64,000 bases of DNA from Atherix ibis (GCA_958298945.1 OY282609.1:65010220-65074219), one strand, 5' to 3'; counted from the first letter of the stretch, positions 23,753 through 37,800 are shown. The notes: generated by a model from the sequence alone, not told the origin. Numbers and translations: made by a program.

Positions 23753-24696
23753 CGAGGTCTGTTCAAAAAGTATCGCGAATTTTCAATTTCCGCGGGTTGC
23801 GTATATTAGATTTTCGATTTTTTGTGCCGTTATGTTGGTACTCATGTCTCTCACTTATGCCGATAAGTTCGGCCATTTTGAATGTTCAGTTAATTTTTGA
23901 CAGCTGCTTTGCTTGCACGTGTTTTGGTTGGTTTTCGATTTTTGCCCATTCCAAAAAATGGATCAAAGAATCTGTTTCGGGAACAAGAAAAAGTCACAGG
24001 GGGGCATATCTGGGAAATACGGTTACCGCGGCATTATTAGTGTGTTGTTTTTGGCCAAAAATTCACGCACAAGCAACGATGCGTGAGCAGAGGCGTTATC
24101 ATGGTGAAAAAGTCAATTTTTGTTCTTCCACAATTGTGGGCGTTTCTGGCGGATTGCTTCGCGCAACTTTCGCATAACTTTCAGGTAATACTTATTATTG
24201 ACCGTTCTACTCATGATGCACCACGCCCCTGTAATCGATGAAAACTGTAAGCAAAACCTTTACATTCTACCGAACTTGGCGCCTTTTTTACCGTTTTGGC
24301 TCGTGCGGCAGCTTTTATTGGGATGATTGAGCTTTCGTTTCCACGTCATAACCATAAATCCATGATTCGTCACCAGTTATAACCCTCTGGAGTATATTTG
24401 GGTCGTCGCGGACAGAGTCCAACAGCTCCTTAGCAATGTTAATGCGATGCTGTTTTTGGTCGAAAATGGGCAAAAGTCGAAGACGAGCCAAAAAAACACG
24501 TGCAAGCAAAGCAGCTGTCAAAAATTAACTAAACATTCAATATGGCCGAACTTGTTGGGATAAGTGAGAGATATGAATACCAACATAACGCCACAAAAAA
24601 TCGAAAATCGACTATACGTAACCCTCGCGATACTTTTTGAACGAAAATCGACTATACGTAAATTCAAAATTCGCGATACTTTTTGAACAGACCTCG
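23753..24696 (-). mobile_element. Fold-back, internally rearranged mariner
   Basis: The ends CGAGGTCTGTTCAAAAAGTA are inverted and flanked by TA (23751-23752, 24697-24698). The inverted similarity does not stop at the ends: about 190 bases on each side (roughly 23753-23950 and 24495-24696) match in inverted orientation, including the block with GACAGCTGCTTTGCTTGCAC. Only the middle keeps transposase sequence. The right end also carries a tandem copy of the GCGATACTTTTTGAACGAAA block. The structure indicates duplication of one subterminal region in inverted form, with loss of the rest. Confidence 0.8.
23960..24521 (-). pseudogene. mariner transposase core fragment
   Basis: On the minus strand one can read FDQKQHRINIAKELLDSVRD, then RVITGDESWIYGYDVETKAQ, the first catalytic block of a mariner transposase, with broken frames continuing toward 23960. 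The N-terminal DNA-binding region and the last catalytic block are missing or unreadable. It cannot encode an enzyme. The sequence is unlike the other three mariner families in this window, so it is a fourth lineage. Confidence 0.75.
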
Positions 24697-24922
24697 TACA
24701 TATGCACATATGTGCTAATATATACACTATCTCATTTATGTTTGCTTTTACCTTTTTCAACTTTTAACAACTACATATTAATTAATAACAAATTTATTTT
24801 TTGTTTTTTTTTTGCCATCCTGATTATTTTTGATTTATTCTCTATTTTTATTTATGATAATTTATTTAGCGTATGATTTTATATGAACAAACGCACACAC
24901 TCTCTTTTTCTCCCGTTGTCTC

Positions 24923-24925
<3 letters not shown>

Positions 24926-24999
<74 letters not shown>

Positions 25000-25000
25000 A
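24926..25000. repeat. (TC)n microsatellite
   Basis: About 75 bases of almost pure TC dinucleotide with one CCC interruption. Its only distinguishing point is that it directly precedes a long gene desert. Confidence 0.95.
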
Positions 25001-28000
25001 GATATATATTATTTATTTATAAAGACAAGGAATAACACAAACAATATATAATATCACTTTTAGTATTGAATTTAAATTTATATTTTAAATAGTGTTAGAA
25101 GTTATATAAGAGAAGTAAACAAAACGAAAGGATAAAGGAAAATAAATATTAATTGATAGTTTGTAATATGAAATTAATATAAATAAGAAAAGGAAAGTTT
25201 TTGGTTTGTTTTTGTCAACTATTATGACCAAATGTACGTACTTAAACAGATTGGGAATTGTTTCTACACTTATAATTTAGAATTATTTTCTAGAAATAAT
25301 AAATAAATTCAAATAGGTTTTTAATAAAACAAAAAAATATTTTCAAATAAAATCGACGAAAAAAAATTAAAATTACGATAAAAAATTATTTGGTAATAAA
25401 AAAAAGATTATAGTAAAATATTAAAGAGACTTGGATGTACATATGTATTATTTTAATACACATTAATTTATTGCATATTCAGGATGATTTGCCTTCGAAA
25501 ATCAATTCTCAAGGGGGTGGGTGATTCCTTAATTAATATTATAGAAAAAAAAAACAATATAATTTTAAGAAGAATGAAAAAAAACCATAATATTTACTAA
25601 AAATTGTGAACTTTTTTTATAGGAAAATAGTTTTTAAAGTTGGTCTCTAAAAATATTTAAAAAAATATCAGAATTAATTGAAAATTAAAAGCCGCTCTAA
25701 TATTGTCCGTCGAATAACGAACCACCCTGTGTAATCTATTTGTTTTTACCCAAATAAAACCTTACAATTGTTCACAAAAATTTAATTTTAAAATTAATGG
25801 TAAAATCAGTATTTTTAAAAATATATCTCCAATGGAAATAGGAATAAAATTGGGCAGAAAAAAGAAGGAGGGAGGATATTTATAAACTTTTTACTTTCAA
25901 TGTTTTACAGGTAAAAAATAAAATAAAATAATAAGAGAAGAAGCCATGTATACAAAAACTTAACACATATTTATGAAGTTATAAATAATATTTAATTTCT
26001 GCAAAATTATATTATAAAATATGAGAAAAAATCATATTTTTCAAATGGTCTTCTTTAATTGAATTGAATCATTTCAAACGACTACGAAAAGAAAATTGAA
26101 TCGTTGTTTTTAAATTTTAATTGTTTGTCTATTTACGATTTAGTAATATTTTAACTAAAAATCTTAACTATAATTATTATTATTATATTTTTGGGTTTTC
26201 CACCCATATTTTTCAGTAGTTTTTTTTTGTTTGTTTTCGATTAATATTAATTCAAAATAATTTTAATTTGATACTTAAAAACTTAAAATAATAATACATA
26301 CGCATAGATATATATATAAAAGTAACACTTAATTTACGAATGACAACTTTAACGCACTTTTCCAAAGGTATGGGTACGAATTCACATCATAATTTTCTTC
26401 CATTTACCCATTTACATATATATTATTTAACAATTACCATTTTTTGTAACGTGATTAATTTTATTATTATTTTTTCTTCTTCTGCTAATTAATTATATCT
26501 TAGTAATTAATCGATAGTATTTTTTTTTTGTAATTTTTATTCCTGTATTAATATCTAATGAAACCCACACAACATTTTGAGATACTAAAAAAAAAACCTA
26601 AATTTATATCAAACTCCAGTTAATATAAAATTAAACAAGGATTTACAGAAATTTTTTCTCTAATAAATTTTAAAATTATTTTAGATGCTACTTGTTGTTT
26701 ATCTAACAATTATTTATTATTTTTTAAAGAATATTACATGTACTTTTTTAAGATTCTGAAATTTTTTTATCTTTTATCATTTTTCAGATCGAACCTATAT
26801 TTTTAATAATAAAATACTTTTTTTTTAATATTCGCATTTAGTAAACTTATTATTAAATATCCTCCAAAAATATGTTTAGAATTATAAAAAGATTATAAAA
26901 AATACACTTATAAAAAGACAGAAATTTTAAATATAAATCGCCACACTTCATTGAACATAAATATAAAATGTAATCGGCTTAGTTCGTTCTATTTATTCTC
27001 GTTTAAAATGTGAATTTCAGTTCTGATTTGAGATTTGTTTGTATAAAAATAAAGAAACCATGACAAATAATAAATAACATTGCGTAAAATAAATTGATCT
27101 ATGTAGGTTTATATTCTTTTTAACAGTATTTAGTTTACAATATTTTATAAATTCATTGCGTTTTTTCATCATTTCGAATTGCACAAGTAACGAGTGCACA
27201 CTTTCATAAAAATTCAAAATTTATTGTAATTATAAATACAAATATATTTTATAGTTTAACACTTCTTCTATGAATTTGTATATAATCCATTTTTTTTAAT
27301 CTTTCCATTTTTAAATTCAATTTTTTATACTTTTGGATAATAACTCACAGACAAGAACTGCTTCTTATGTATTTTTTTTTTTTTTTTGGCCTGGCCTCTA
27401 CTTAATCTAAAACTACAATATAATTATATGCTGCGTGATGCTGTGGTACATTATGGTATTATGATATTGCAGTATTTCACTATGTTACGTGCAATGATTA
27501 TTATTTGTGTTTACGTGCTCAAAAAAGTCAATTTATTAATCTTATAGAATAGATACTGAGTAGTAACAATCACGAAATTCCAATTATTTGGGACAATTTT
27601 ATCATGGGGCCATTTGGCGGTAAAAAATACTTTATTCTGTTTAATTCTTTCTTTTTCTCTTAAAAAAAATCCTCTTTTTTTTAATGTTATTATATAATCA
27701 CAGTTGCCCAGTTTTTAATACCAACGTTCGTTTTAACGCAACAAAATTAACAATCTTAATTCTAATAAACGTTTTTTTATTTATAATTCTGGACTTCTTT
27801 CTAATGATAAAAATATCTTTTCAATTTTGAAATTATCCGACATTCGGTTTTGGTATATTTTTGATTATATTTTTGCACTAAATAATAGTTTTCTAATATT
27901 GATCTTTAATATTTAAAAGTTGTTTTATTGTTTAAATATATCCTCCAGTTAACTAAATAATCGAAACATTCGAAATACTTCGATATTCAAAGCTTAATTT

Positions 28001-29563
28001 TAATTTAAAAAAAAAAAAAAACATTCCTTTCTAACCCATCAACGTATTATACAGAGAACTTGAAAATTTTACCATATAGCAAGCGTATACAATTACCAGT
28101 GAAAGCAGAACAACGCTTAGCTATGGCATAAACAATTAAGAACTACTTTAAAAAATCAGTAAATTTTGAGCTGAGGCTAAATTTAAAAAAAAGAAAACAA
28201 GAACAAAATTTCATATATATCCAAAATATTTTAATTAATATTTATATCTGAATTCAATAAACAGAGCTGATTAGGTTAATTTTTCTAAAAAAAATCCTCA
28301 TTTATAACTTTGGAAGTTAATTTTGTCAATTTGAAAATCTGAAAAAAAGCATTGGAAGGAACCGGCTATAATGTGTGGTATTATCAGTCCTAGTGACAAA
28401 GTTGCGAAGTAAAGAGAATGCTGTTTCGGTTAAAAAAGCCATTTGACATATTCTACAAAAGAGCTCTCTCCTAATACCCTCTGTGGACAATTATAAAATC
28501 AGACACTCAAAACACAGAAAACTATAAAAAGATAATTATGGGAAAATGAAGAAAAAATAATTTAAAAAAAGGTATTTTTAAGCATTACTTCTTCAAAGAA
28601 CAAAAAAAACGATTTTTTTCACATTCTTATTACGTTTAATTACTTTTTTCAAATATTTTCAATCGTAAACTTCTTTTTATTGGCATATTTTTCAAACAAA
28701 AAAAATTCAACATAAATTGCAAAATATTATAAGAATTAATTTATTCTTCTTTTGTATAATAAATGATTATAGAAACCAATACAAAAAAAATTAAAACAAA
28801 AAAATAATTAATAATAATAGTGAGATCTATATTTCCACTTTATTCTCATTCAATCATTATTATTATTATTACACCCTTCTTATTTTTTTTACAAATTATA
28901 AATTTAAAATTAAAACTTAAATTTAAAAAAACAATATATGAAAAAAACTGATTTCTGTTTTGATTTATTATAATTGAATATAAGAAAATATTAACTAAGA
29001 ATAATGAATAATTTTACTACTAGCAATGATAATAAAATAAAAAATAAAAAAACAAAAATTTAAATAAAACCAGAGTGCATACATATTACAAACGGTATGA
29101 CGAAAAAATAATATAAAAATTTTAAATTATATTTACTTGTAGTAGTAATAATAGTAAATTGATTAAAAGAATAATAAATAGTTCCGTAGTTGGTTGTTGG
29201 TTATTTTTTGTTGTTTTGTTTATTTATTATTTAATGAAATAATTTGTTTTCCTACTAAAAATAATATTTGCCTAAAGATATCATCTATAATTAAATAATA
29301 ATTATAATAATTTTTTTATTGTTTTTTCTTCTTTAATACATGCTAAAAGTAGGTATGGAGGCATGTACGTGGTATGTAGTGTATGGTGTATACTGTAAAA
29401 AACGGTTTAGGCTTTTATAATGGATTAGGTGTCATTATGTAGATGTAGTATTGGCATCCCACTATTTGCGTTTCTTTTTTCTATTCCTCAGTATACTCAA
29501 GGCGTCGCTTTTTCTGTGTGTTTGTGTATTTGTGTCTATCGACACTGAACAAGCTGCATGCAT
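25001..29563. other. AT-rich desert 3' of the receptor gene
   Basis: No coding frame or RNA gene was recognised. The portion next to 29564 should contain the 3' UTR of the minus-strand receptor gene; its extent is unknown. The possible short element at 25480-25730 is listed separately. Confidence 0.5.
25480..25730. mobile_element. Possible 250-bp MITE
   Basis: The left end CAGGATGATTTG and the right end (reverse complement CAGGGTGGTTCG) are imperfect inverted repeats. The interior has no frame. The match is weak and based on about 20 bases. Confidence 0.25.
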
Positions 29564-32500
29564 TCACAAACGCGTATTTTGGTTTTTTACTTCGATTTGC
29601 ACTTTTGTTAACTTTGCATTTTGGTCAATGTTATTACGAGTGCCAGCATTCCTCATTTCGGTACGATCACTGTCGCCACCGCGATCATTCGTATTGGCAT
29701 TGTCCGATTGGAGGGGATTTATGGATAAAACAACGTATTTGCCATGTGCCCCACCAGGTGTTGATAGATTCTGCTGTTGCTGCTGCTGTGGTGGTGACTG
29801 TTGGTGTTGTTGCTTCTGTTGTATTGGGGATTGTGAGATTGTGTTTGTTTGTGTCTGTGACTGTATAAGTGTTTGGAATGACGACGATGATGGTGAGGAT
29901 GACAACATCGTAATCTGCTGATGGGGCAGAATTTGAGGAAGCTCAGTGTGTTTTGCTTCTGCCGACGACAGCTGCTGATGATTATGGTTGTGGTGGTGGT
30001 GGTGATTCTGGTGAAGAGATTCTTCTGGGCCTACCGTACTTGGAGGATTTGTCGTCAATCGGGCCTGACTATTGCAGAGACTGTCCTGTTCCATATTGTT
30101 GGCCGTTGTATTTTTTGCATTACGACGATGATGATGATGATGGTTGTGGTGGTGTAGGTGGTTGTTGTATTGGTGATGGTTGTGGAAAGGCGAAGAGAAT
30201 GACTGTGAGGACAATTTAATATCAGCTATTTCCGGCAAGCTAGCACTGTTCTGCAATGAATTTTTATCACAATACAAATTTAGATTATTTTTTAACTCCA
30301 ATTGATTTGGATGATATGATGATGATAATAAGGGTAGCTTGTTATTACTATGTAGTCTACAGTTGTTAGTATTACTGTTAAATAATAGCCCTTCGATTGA
30401 ACTATTTGTTATTAGTTTTGTGGTCGGTTTACCATTCGAATCTACCAAAATCATTATTTTCCCGCCCATTTCATCAAGGATTATATTCAATTTTTCACTA
30501 CCAGAAGAGTTAATATTTTGATTCGATATTAAAATACAATTAAAACTTTCATTACTATCGTTATTAATATTACTATTATTGCTTAATGTATAGCCCGGTT
30601 TTAGATTGCTACTACTCGAACTAGAATATATGTCAATCGGATCGGTATCGATGGTTTCTTCGAATTCGCTTCGACTAGCCATTGTTGAATTGCCACCCGA
30701 GACCAGATCGATTTCTGGTTCTCGTTCTGGTTCTAACTTTGCTGTCACTACTACTCCTTGTGTTTGTCCTTCGTGGTTTTCCCCAATAGCGTAGGCGTAG
30801 TATTCATCGTCGTCGGATTCCGAATCGTTATTATCTTCCACCGTTGGTTGTGAAGTTGTAAAAGGTGACACCGATGCCAATGCCGATGCTGATGCTGATT
30901 CTAGTGCTGATCTGTATTTTGGTACTGATGCTGATGCTGATGCCGTTGACGATGATTTCATCGGACAGGATGTTCCCAATCTGATCCGTATCTCGTTATC
31001 GTCGATGAGAACTGCTTCCAGTGTACCGCCACTAATGATTCTATTATTCGATTCTGTTGGTAATTTAGCAGTTGCCTCTACTAATCTGCGTCCTGCTATC
31101 CAGCGAGAACGAGACCATGGCACTGATGTTCGTCTTCTAAGGCCTACTACCGGTTCTTTATCTAATTTATCATCGACAATATTAGTAAAACCTTTTACGT
31201 GAACTCTTTTAGTAATAGTAGAAGTATTAGTAGTACTAGTACTAGCATTGGTATTAGTATTAGTATTAGTAGCAGTATTAGTATTAGTAATATTATTACT
31301 ATTTTTATTTTGGCATGCAATTACTTGATTCGGATTCGCGATCGAAATATCCTCGAAAGAATAGAATTTGTCATCAAAATTATAATCGAATTTAATGTGG
31401 CAACTACTGCAACGACAACTACAACAACGACTGTCGTGATTATCGTTGGTGCATGAGCTACCAGAACAAGTTGCGCAATCTATACCGGTACTGGCATCAT
31501 TATAATTAACCCAGTGCTTCTGATTGTAACCGTGACTGTGATTGTAACTGCGATTGGCATTTTGGCTATCAACAGGATCACAGTCACCGTTACTGCTACG
31601 TTTACCGTAACCGCTACCATAACCGCTACCGCTACCGCAATGGTCAATATTAATAAACCGTTTAGCCACTACTAAATTGCCCCTTTCATATTTTGATTTT
31701 GAATACGGTTTCTTTTGGAAAAATTTTGAACGCTTACCGAAATCAGATCCTAATAAGCTATCACGACGAATGCGATTAGAAGCAACCGAAGCGGCTGATC
31801 CTGACAATGCAGCAGCATCTGTTCCTGTTGCTTGTAATGCTCTCGTATCACTGTTAGTGTTAGTTTCTTTGTACAACAATAATTCGTTCTCGTATTGCAA
31901 ATTCGATGGTTTTTCTTTGCACTTCTTACGGCCGATCAAATTTCCTACCTTGTTCTTTTCCCTTTCGCGTCGTTTGTTGTCACACGTGCGATTCGTTTTA
32001 TTGTCGCCATTTAAATAGCCACAGCCACTTGCATTGATATTGACGCAATCGATATCATCCTTTTTCAGTCCATAGTCTTGGCTCAGATCCTTCACGTCAA
32101 CATTATGACGGCTGTCGATTATCCCACCTGCTCTACCATAGATACCGTGATAGCGTTTGCTGCCACTACTTTTTCTACCGAAAACTCTTTTCTCCTCATC
32201 ATCTTCTTCGCCATCGAAAAGGGCGCAGCAATTATCTTCTTCGCTGCCATTCCGCTTACTATGGACACTTTTCTTTCCACTGTACATATTTATATTGAAC
32301 TGTCTGCCATCGCATGAATTGCAATCGTTATTGGCGTCAACGTCTTTGCTATCGGCAATTCGGTCAACATTATTACCATCAGCGAAATTTTCGGCAGTGT
32401 GATCGGCGTTTCTTGCAAAAACACCCAAATGGTCATGGCGACCGATGTCTGGTCTGAAGTCGATATTGAATTTTTTAAATTTCAAATCGCGACCTCTCTC

Positions 32501-32715
32501 TTGGCTTGATGGGTTCTCGTTAATATAGTTCACATGAATCGGGGATGTCTGTAACATTTCCGGACTAAAATGCCCATCGGGCGGTGTATAATAAACAGAT
32601 GCCTTGCTATCTTCGATACTTTTTGCATCCAAAAGTTTCGGTCTGATTGCATAGTTTTTGATGTCATCCACTTCCGTCAATTCCGATATCTTCGTCTTCA
32701 GGTACACTTCGAAAT
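29564..32715 (-). CDS. Receptor exon 6: long low-complexity cytoplasmic tail
   Basis: One 3.15-kb exon after TTTTCAG encodes about 1,050 residues with no folded domain that could be recognised. It begins [20 protein letters not shown], which with [12 protein letters not shown] looks conserved in style, then becomes disordered: alternating Thr/Asn ([11 protein letters not shown]), Ser runs, two His-rich blocks ([25 protein letters not shown]) and Gln-rich stretches ([14 protein letters not shown]), plus many tyrosines and acidic patches. Triplet expansion is visible at DNA level near 31205-31300. Ends [15 protein letters not shown]. The many overlapping plus-strand frames are shadows of these repeats. 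Confidence 0.88.
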
Positions 32716-34789
32716 CTGAAAATATATACACAAACATATATACATAGAGACAGCTGCTTTAAAAAATACACCATTTTTCTAAAATTAATTTTGTTTTATT
32801 TTTATAAACTACTCTCATTTGAAAATCAAAACTCTACAAAAACCAAATAAAACTGAAGGAAATTTATTGAGACTAAAGAATAAAAGAAAAATGAAATTAA
32901 AATAATACCAAAACATTATTCAATAATTTCTGAAAATCAAAAAAAAAAACATATTTCAACTCATTTTGGGGGAAGGAACATTAATTTAAGCTTAACAATT
33001 TTACTATTCGGTTGGGGTTGTTCTTTTTTTCAATTAATTGTCATTATTAAGCGTTTATTATTAAAATCATTAATTTTAATAATAATTCGAGCATTAATTC
33101 GAGTTGAAATGGATTTATTATAAGTAAGCTTTTTTTGTGACTTTTAAACTCGTCATTTGGCATTCATTTAGTATTTCTTTCATAAAAAAATATCAAAAAT
33201 TCAAAATAAAACTTTTTTTCTAAATTTTAATCGTAAAAAAAATGGTCGATACAAGAAATTTTCTGCTATTACTTAAATCGAAATTGTTGCTTTACGAAAG
33301 AAATTACTTGAGAAAATCGATTGAAAAACTGTTATTTTGAAAGTTCATTAATAATTCAAGCAAATCGATAGCAATTATTTCCGTAAGAAAACTTTTTAGA
33401 AAAATTAAATTTCTTGATTGAAATTTTGTTAACATTAGAAAAAACCATATCTGTTAATAAAAAATTAATTTACAATTAAAAGCTCGTTTTTTATCGATAA
33501 AGTGCTGAAAAATCTTAAATTCGGTGTCTGTTGCTACGATAAAAACAATATCTAGATTGATTCAGCTTCGGTTCAAGGTCAAATAAATTCCGACTCTATC
33601 TCAATTTTGGTGTAAAAAAAAACCTAAAATTTACTATTTAGCATATTCTAAATTTCAAACTCAAATTTGCTGTGGCTCTTTCTTTTTAAAGTCCCTCAAC
33701 ACCTCAATTTTGCCATATGAAGTCTTAATTTAAATTTAAAAAAAAAACTAAATTGTTGCAGACCAATTTAAAGATAAAAAAAAGACGTAGAAAAATTTCA
33801 CAATTAAATTTGTTCAACTTGATATTTGATAAATTTTGATTTAAAAAAATTTCTCCAATTCACAGTTTAGCACAGTGTAAATATTGAGATCTTCTTAAAG
33901 TAAATTTTAAGTTACTGTCGGTCATTAATGAGTTAAAAAATTGAGATTTAAATTTAAAGATAATATTTCACGGTCAAGATTTCTCACAGACAACTTTTAA
34001 CATCAAAAACCATTTCTCTCCAAAAATGAGAACTAAACATTATTAAATTGACAAGTGATAAGCCCATAACTTTATTTGCAAAGTAAATTTTTCCATCAAT
34101 CAAATATGAATAATAAATAAATAAATTATCAAAAAAAGTTACTCAATTTTATTTAAAAAAAATGGTGGAAGCACAAATAATGTTGGAATTAAAGTAAAAA
34201 CGGGGGAGTGAAGGTGGTTTTGGAGAGAGTAGGTTAAAAAAATGACAAATACTCGCGAACAATTTTAATTTTCATCTCACTTTTGCTTATGGATTTTAAC
34301 TGGCTTTTGCTGTTATTTTTTTAAAAACTTTAATAGCAATAACATTACACGCGTGTGCACACTATTATATTGGAATAGATAGCAGAATGTGTATGAACGT
34401 GTCTATATTAATATGTATGACAGATATAGCTACTAGTAGAATGTATTGATAAGACCAATTCCCACAAGCTTATCTCTCATCTCTACTCAAGCGTTACTTT
34501 GTCTTTTCAAGAATAATTTTTTTTGTTTAGTTTTAATCGATCCAACAAAAAAAAAATAAGAAAAAATTATAACAACTAATAAAAGAAAATAAAAAATTTA
34601 ACTTATTGGATTAAAACTCACGATTATTTAAATACTCTTTGATCCACTCGGCTAAATTATTCATTTTTACATAAATTAAAATAAAATAATTGAAATTAAA
34701 AATTAATATTGTTGTTGTTTTTTCTTAATTTTCCTAATAATATTTATTTCATTTTTATTTAAAAAAAAAACTTTTCTTCATTGATGATG

Positions 34790-34842
<53 letters not shown>

Positions 34843-37800
34843 CCTTTTGGCTTATGAAAAGAACAAACGATTAAAAATGAGTAGTAATAAATGGGATGAG
34901 AGAAATGCAATAGACCATTTGTAATAAATGAGAGAACGTTAATCTTTTTATTTTAATTATAAGAGAATAAATAGTAAGTAAATAGGAACGCGATTTGGCA
35001 GTTATTATTGGATGATTAATTGCGATATAATTCCGATAATAGAGGAAAGAAAAAGAATAAGGAGAGAAAGGACTGAATGAACAAGGTGTATACAGGGTGG
35101 TGTGTCACAGATATCAGAAACTTAACGAGGTGATTTATTATTACTAAATTGTGAGAAGCAATAATAAATTACTTTTTTTCTTTCGGGGAAAAGTCCCTCC
35201 TCAGATCCTTATACATACTGATTGTACGATATTGTGCGAATTAAAAGAATTCACTCAATTTCGCACAATCACTAAAGAATGTAAGCAGGGACTTTCTTTT
35301 ATGGTATCAGCCTCAGATTATTTTAAATTTGTTATACTTTTTATATAATCGAATTTTTTAAATTTACTTAATTAGGTACAAAAACAATGAAGCTATTTAA
35401 AAAGATATTACGATTTAAGGACTGACTATTTATAAAAATTTACACTAAATATTTTCCTCTTCATTCATGAAATACTAAAACTATAGACTAATACTTTTAA
35501 AAAACTAGTTCATTATTTCCAGTAGTTTTTTTTTCATAATGTGGTATATATAAGGTAGAATATATCTAAAATATAAGATCAAATGTTAAACAAGTAAATT
35601 TTCGTGTCGTAGACTAAAAAAAGACACTTTACGGAGGCATCATAAAAAGTCGCCCATGGATTTTGGATGTTATCATCAATAAGTTTGCATTGATTTTTGG
35701 CTTTCATTTACAATTTGTTAGTTAAAAGTAATTGAATAAATTATGGTACAAACGTAAACAGAGCAACAAACAAAAATATAAATTTTGATTAAATATCGTA
35801 ATTTTCATGAAAGACAAAATCCAAAGTACTAACGATAATACTATATGAAAGTGTACCATTTAAATTTCTGATATTTTATTCACTACCCTCCTGTATATTT
35901 GTAATTTAAGAGTATATATGCGCATACATTTCGAATGCCAATAGTATGTGGTGATTTAGTAAAAAAAAAAAAAAACAATTTAGCTATCATCAATTTACCT
36001 TGATCAATATCATCATCGCAACGACCACGACAATTTTCAAAGTAGAAACTTGGCAAATTCTCAAGAACTTTGTTAAGTGTTTGTTGTTGATATTTGTAAC
36101 CCTCTCGAAGACGAAGTACTTGATGGGCGCTGAATTTTCGTATTTTATTACGCTGGAAAACATAATTCTCTCGTACCCAACCCAATTGGCCTGATGAGTA
36201 TTCACGTGCGCGTTTCACCTTTTTAACAAAAAAAAAAAAAACAAATACAAAAAAAAAACATTAAAATTATTATTGTTGTTATTAAAATAATATTAATATT
36301 TTTATAATTTGATTTAGCAACAAAAACAAACAAAATAGCGTAAGAATTCCATAGTAAAAACAAAACATAATCTGGAATTCATAAAGAAAACTAAAATTCA
36401 TATTAACACGCATAAGTTAGCAAGCCTGAGTGGCATGAATACAAAATGTGCGTTCTAAATTAATAAACGAAATAGAAAAAAATAACAATGTCCGTCTGAA
36501 CGAAATGTTTTAATTGCAATTATTTTTTGTGAGAGTTGATTGCAATTGAGCTAGTCAATAAAATTTATATAATTTTTATGATAATTGTTAAAAATAGAAA
36601 ATCTTTTAAAAAAATTCCAAAAGAACGGAGAAATTTCGTTTCTTGGCAGAGTAGAGTATTGGGCGGAAGATAAGTAAATATCGGTCAAGTTAGGTAAATA
36701 TTATCCTATTAGGAAAAATATATAAATACGAACTATTACTTTAAATCAATTTTTGGTAATTGTTGTCTATGGCGATTAGTATAACCGTTGAGTTACGGTT
36801 ATCTGTTATACTAATAGCCATGTCGTTGACCATGGCTATTGGTATAGCAGTTAAGCTACTAATGTTCCATTTTGATTGGTCGAAACCAACTTGACGACTC
36901 TCTCGGCCCAAACAATGGACAAACATTTTAAATCCGTAAATTATTAAATACCTCATCAATTTTGATGCAAAATTTTTGGAAAAAAACAAGTTATTAAAAA
37001 TGCGTAAATCATTGTTAACACGCAAAGAAAAGGATTAATTTTTAAAAAATAAAAGGTAGTAAAAATACAAACGCACCTGATCGTAGTATTGATCTCTCAA
37101 AGTGCTGATATGATGGGAGCCAATGTCACGAATTTCTTTCAAATGTTTCGCTTGCGTATTGTAGCTGTTTTGAATCCATTCAACTTGTTGTGTGCAATTT
37201 TCGCGTATTCTGTGAACCTGTAATAATTGTGCAAATATAAAAAATAAATCAATTTCAAATTAAATAACTTTTAATTGAAAAAAAAAATCCGTAGTGAAAT
37301 AAAATCTGCAAATATCGAGAAATGGAAATTTTTTGTTCTTGATCAATAATCTTCCGTTTTTAGCTTGTCATATTCACTAAGCCGCGTAGATGGAATTCTT
37401 GTGACGAGGTTACTTGAATGTTTTCGAGTTCTTGGAAAACACTCCAAAGTCCTTGGATGATTGCGTACCTGTTGTGTGTAATTCTCACGCAGTCTTTCCA
37501 GCTGTTGGCTCTTATAGTGTTCGATATTATCCAGCATGGCATAGATTTGTCTCGCTCTCGGCGATGTCTTCTCTCTCGAACAGCATGTGCAGACCGAGCA
37601 AACTTTATCATAAACCCCGCATCTGAAACGAAAAAGTATTCGAAACAAATTAGTTTGGGTCTTTTCCTTTCGGAAAATTAAACAAAAACAAATAAGGATT
37701 AATCCGCAAATCTTACTTGAACAAGATCCTTCGAATGCCTTGAACGACGAGTGTTAATGTTAAAAATGAGGCAGCCGCTGCAATACCGCTAAAAATGCTG

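Larger units (their letters stand above)
32716..35998 (-). other. Receptor intron 5
   Basis: A 3.3-kb AT-rich intron, the largest of the gene. It holds a TC microsatellite (34790-34844) and a putative 801-bp DNA element (35093-35893). No alternative exon was recognised. Confidence 0.8.

Noticed and set aside
23683..24177. 164-codon plus-strand frame
   Set aside because: It crosses the mariner terminal repeat and reads the transposase remnant antisense.
29451..32402. Many long plus-strand open frames, some Cys- or Val-rich
   Set aside because: They are antisense shadows of the triplet-rich receptor exon 6; their composition mirrors CAT, CAA and AAT repeats, and the minus frame is continuous for over 1,000 codons and splices correctly.
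37343..37648. 101-codon minus-strand frame taken as a separate gene
   Set aside because: It is receptor exon 3 extended into both introns; the splice sites and hendecad pattern place it in the receptor.
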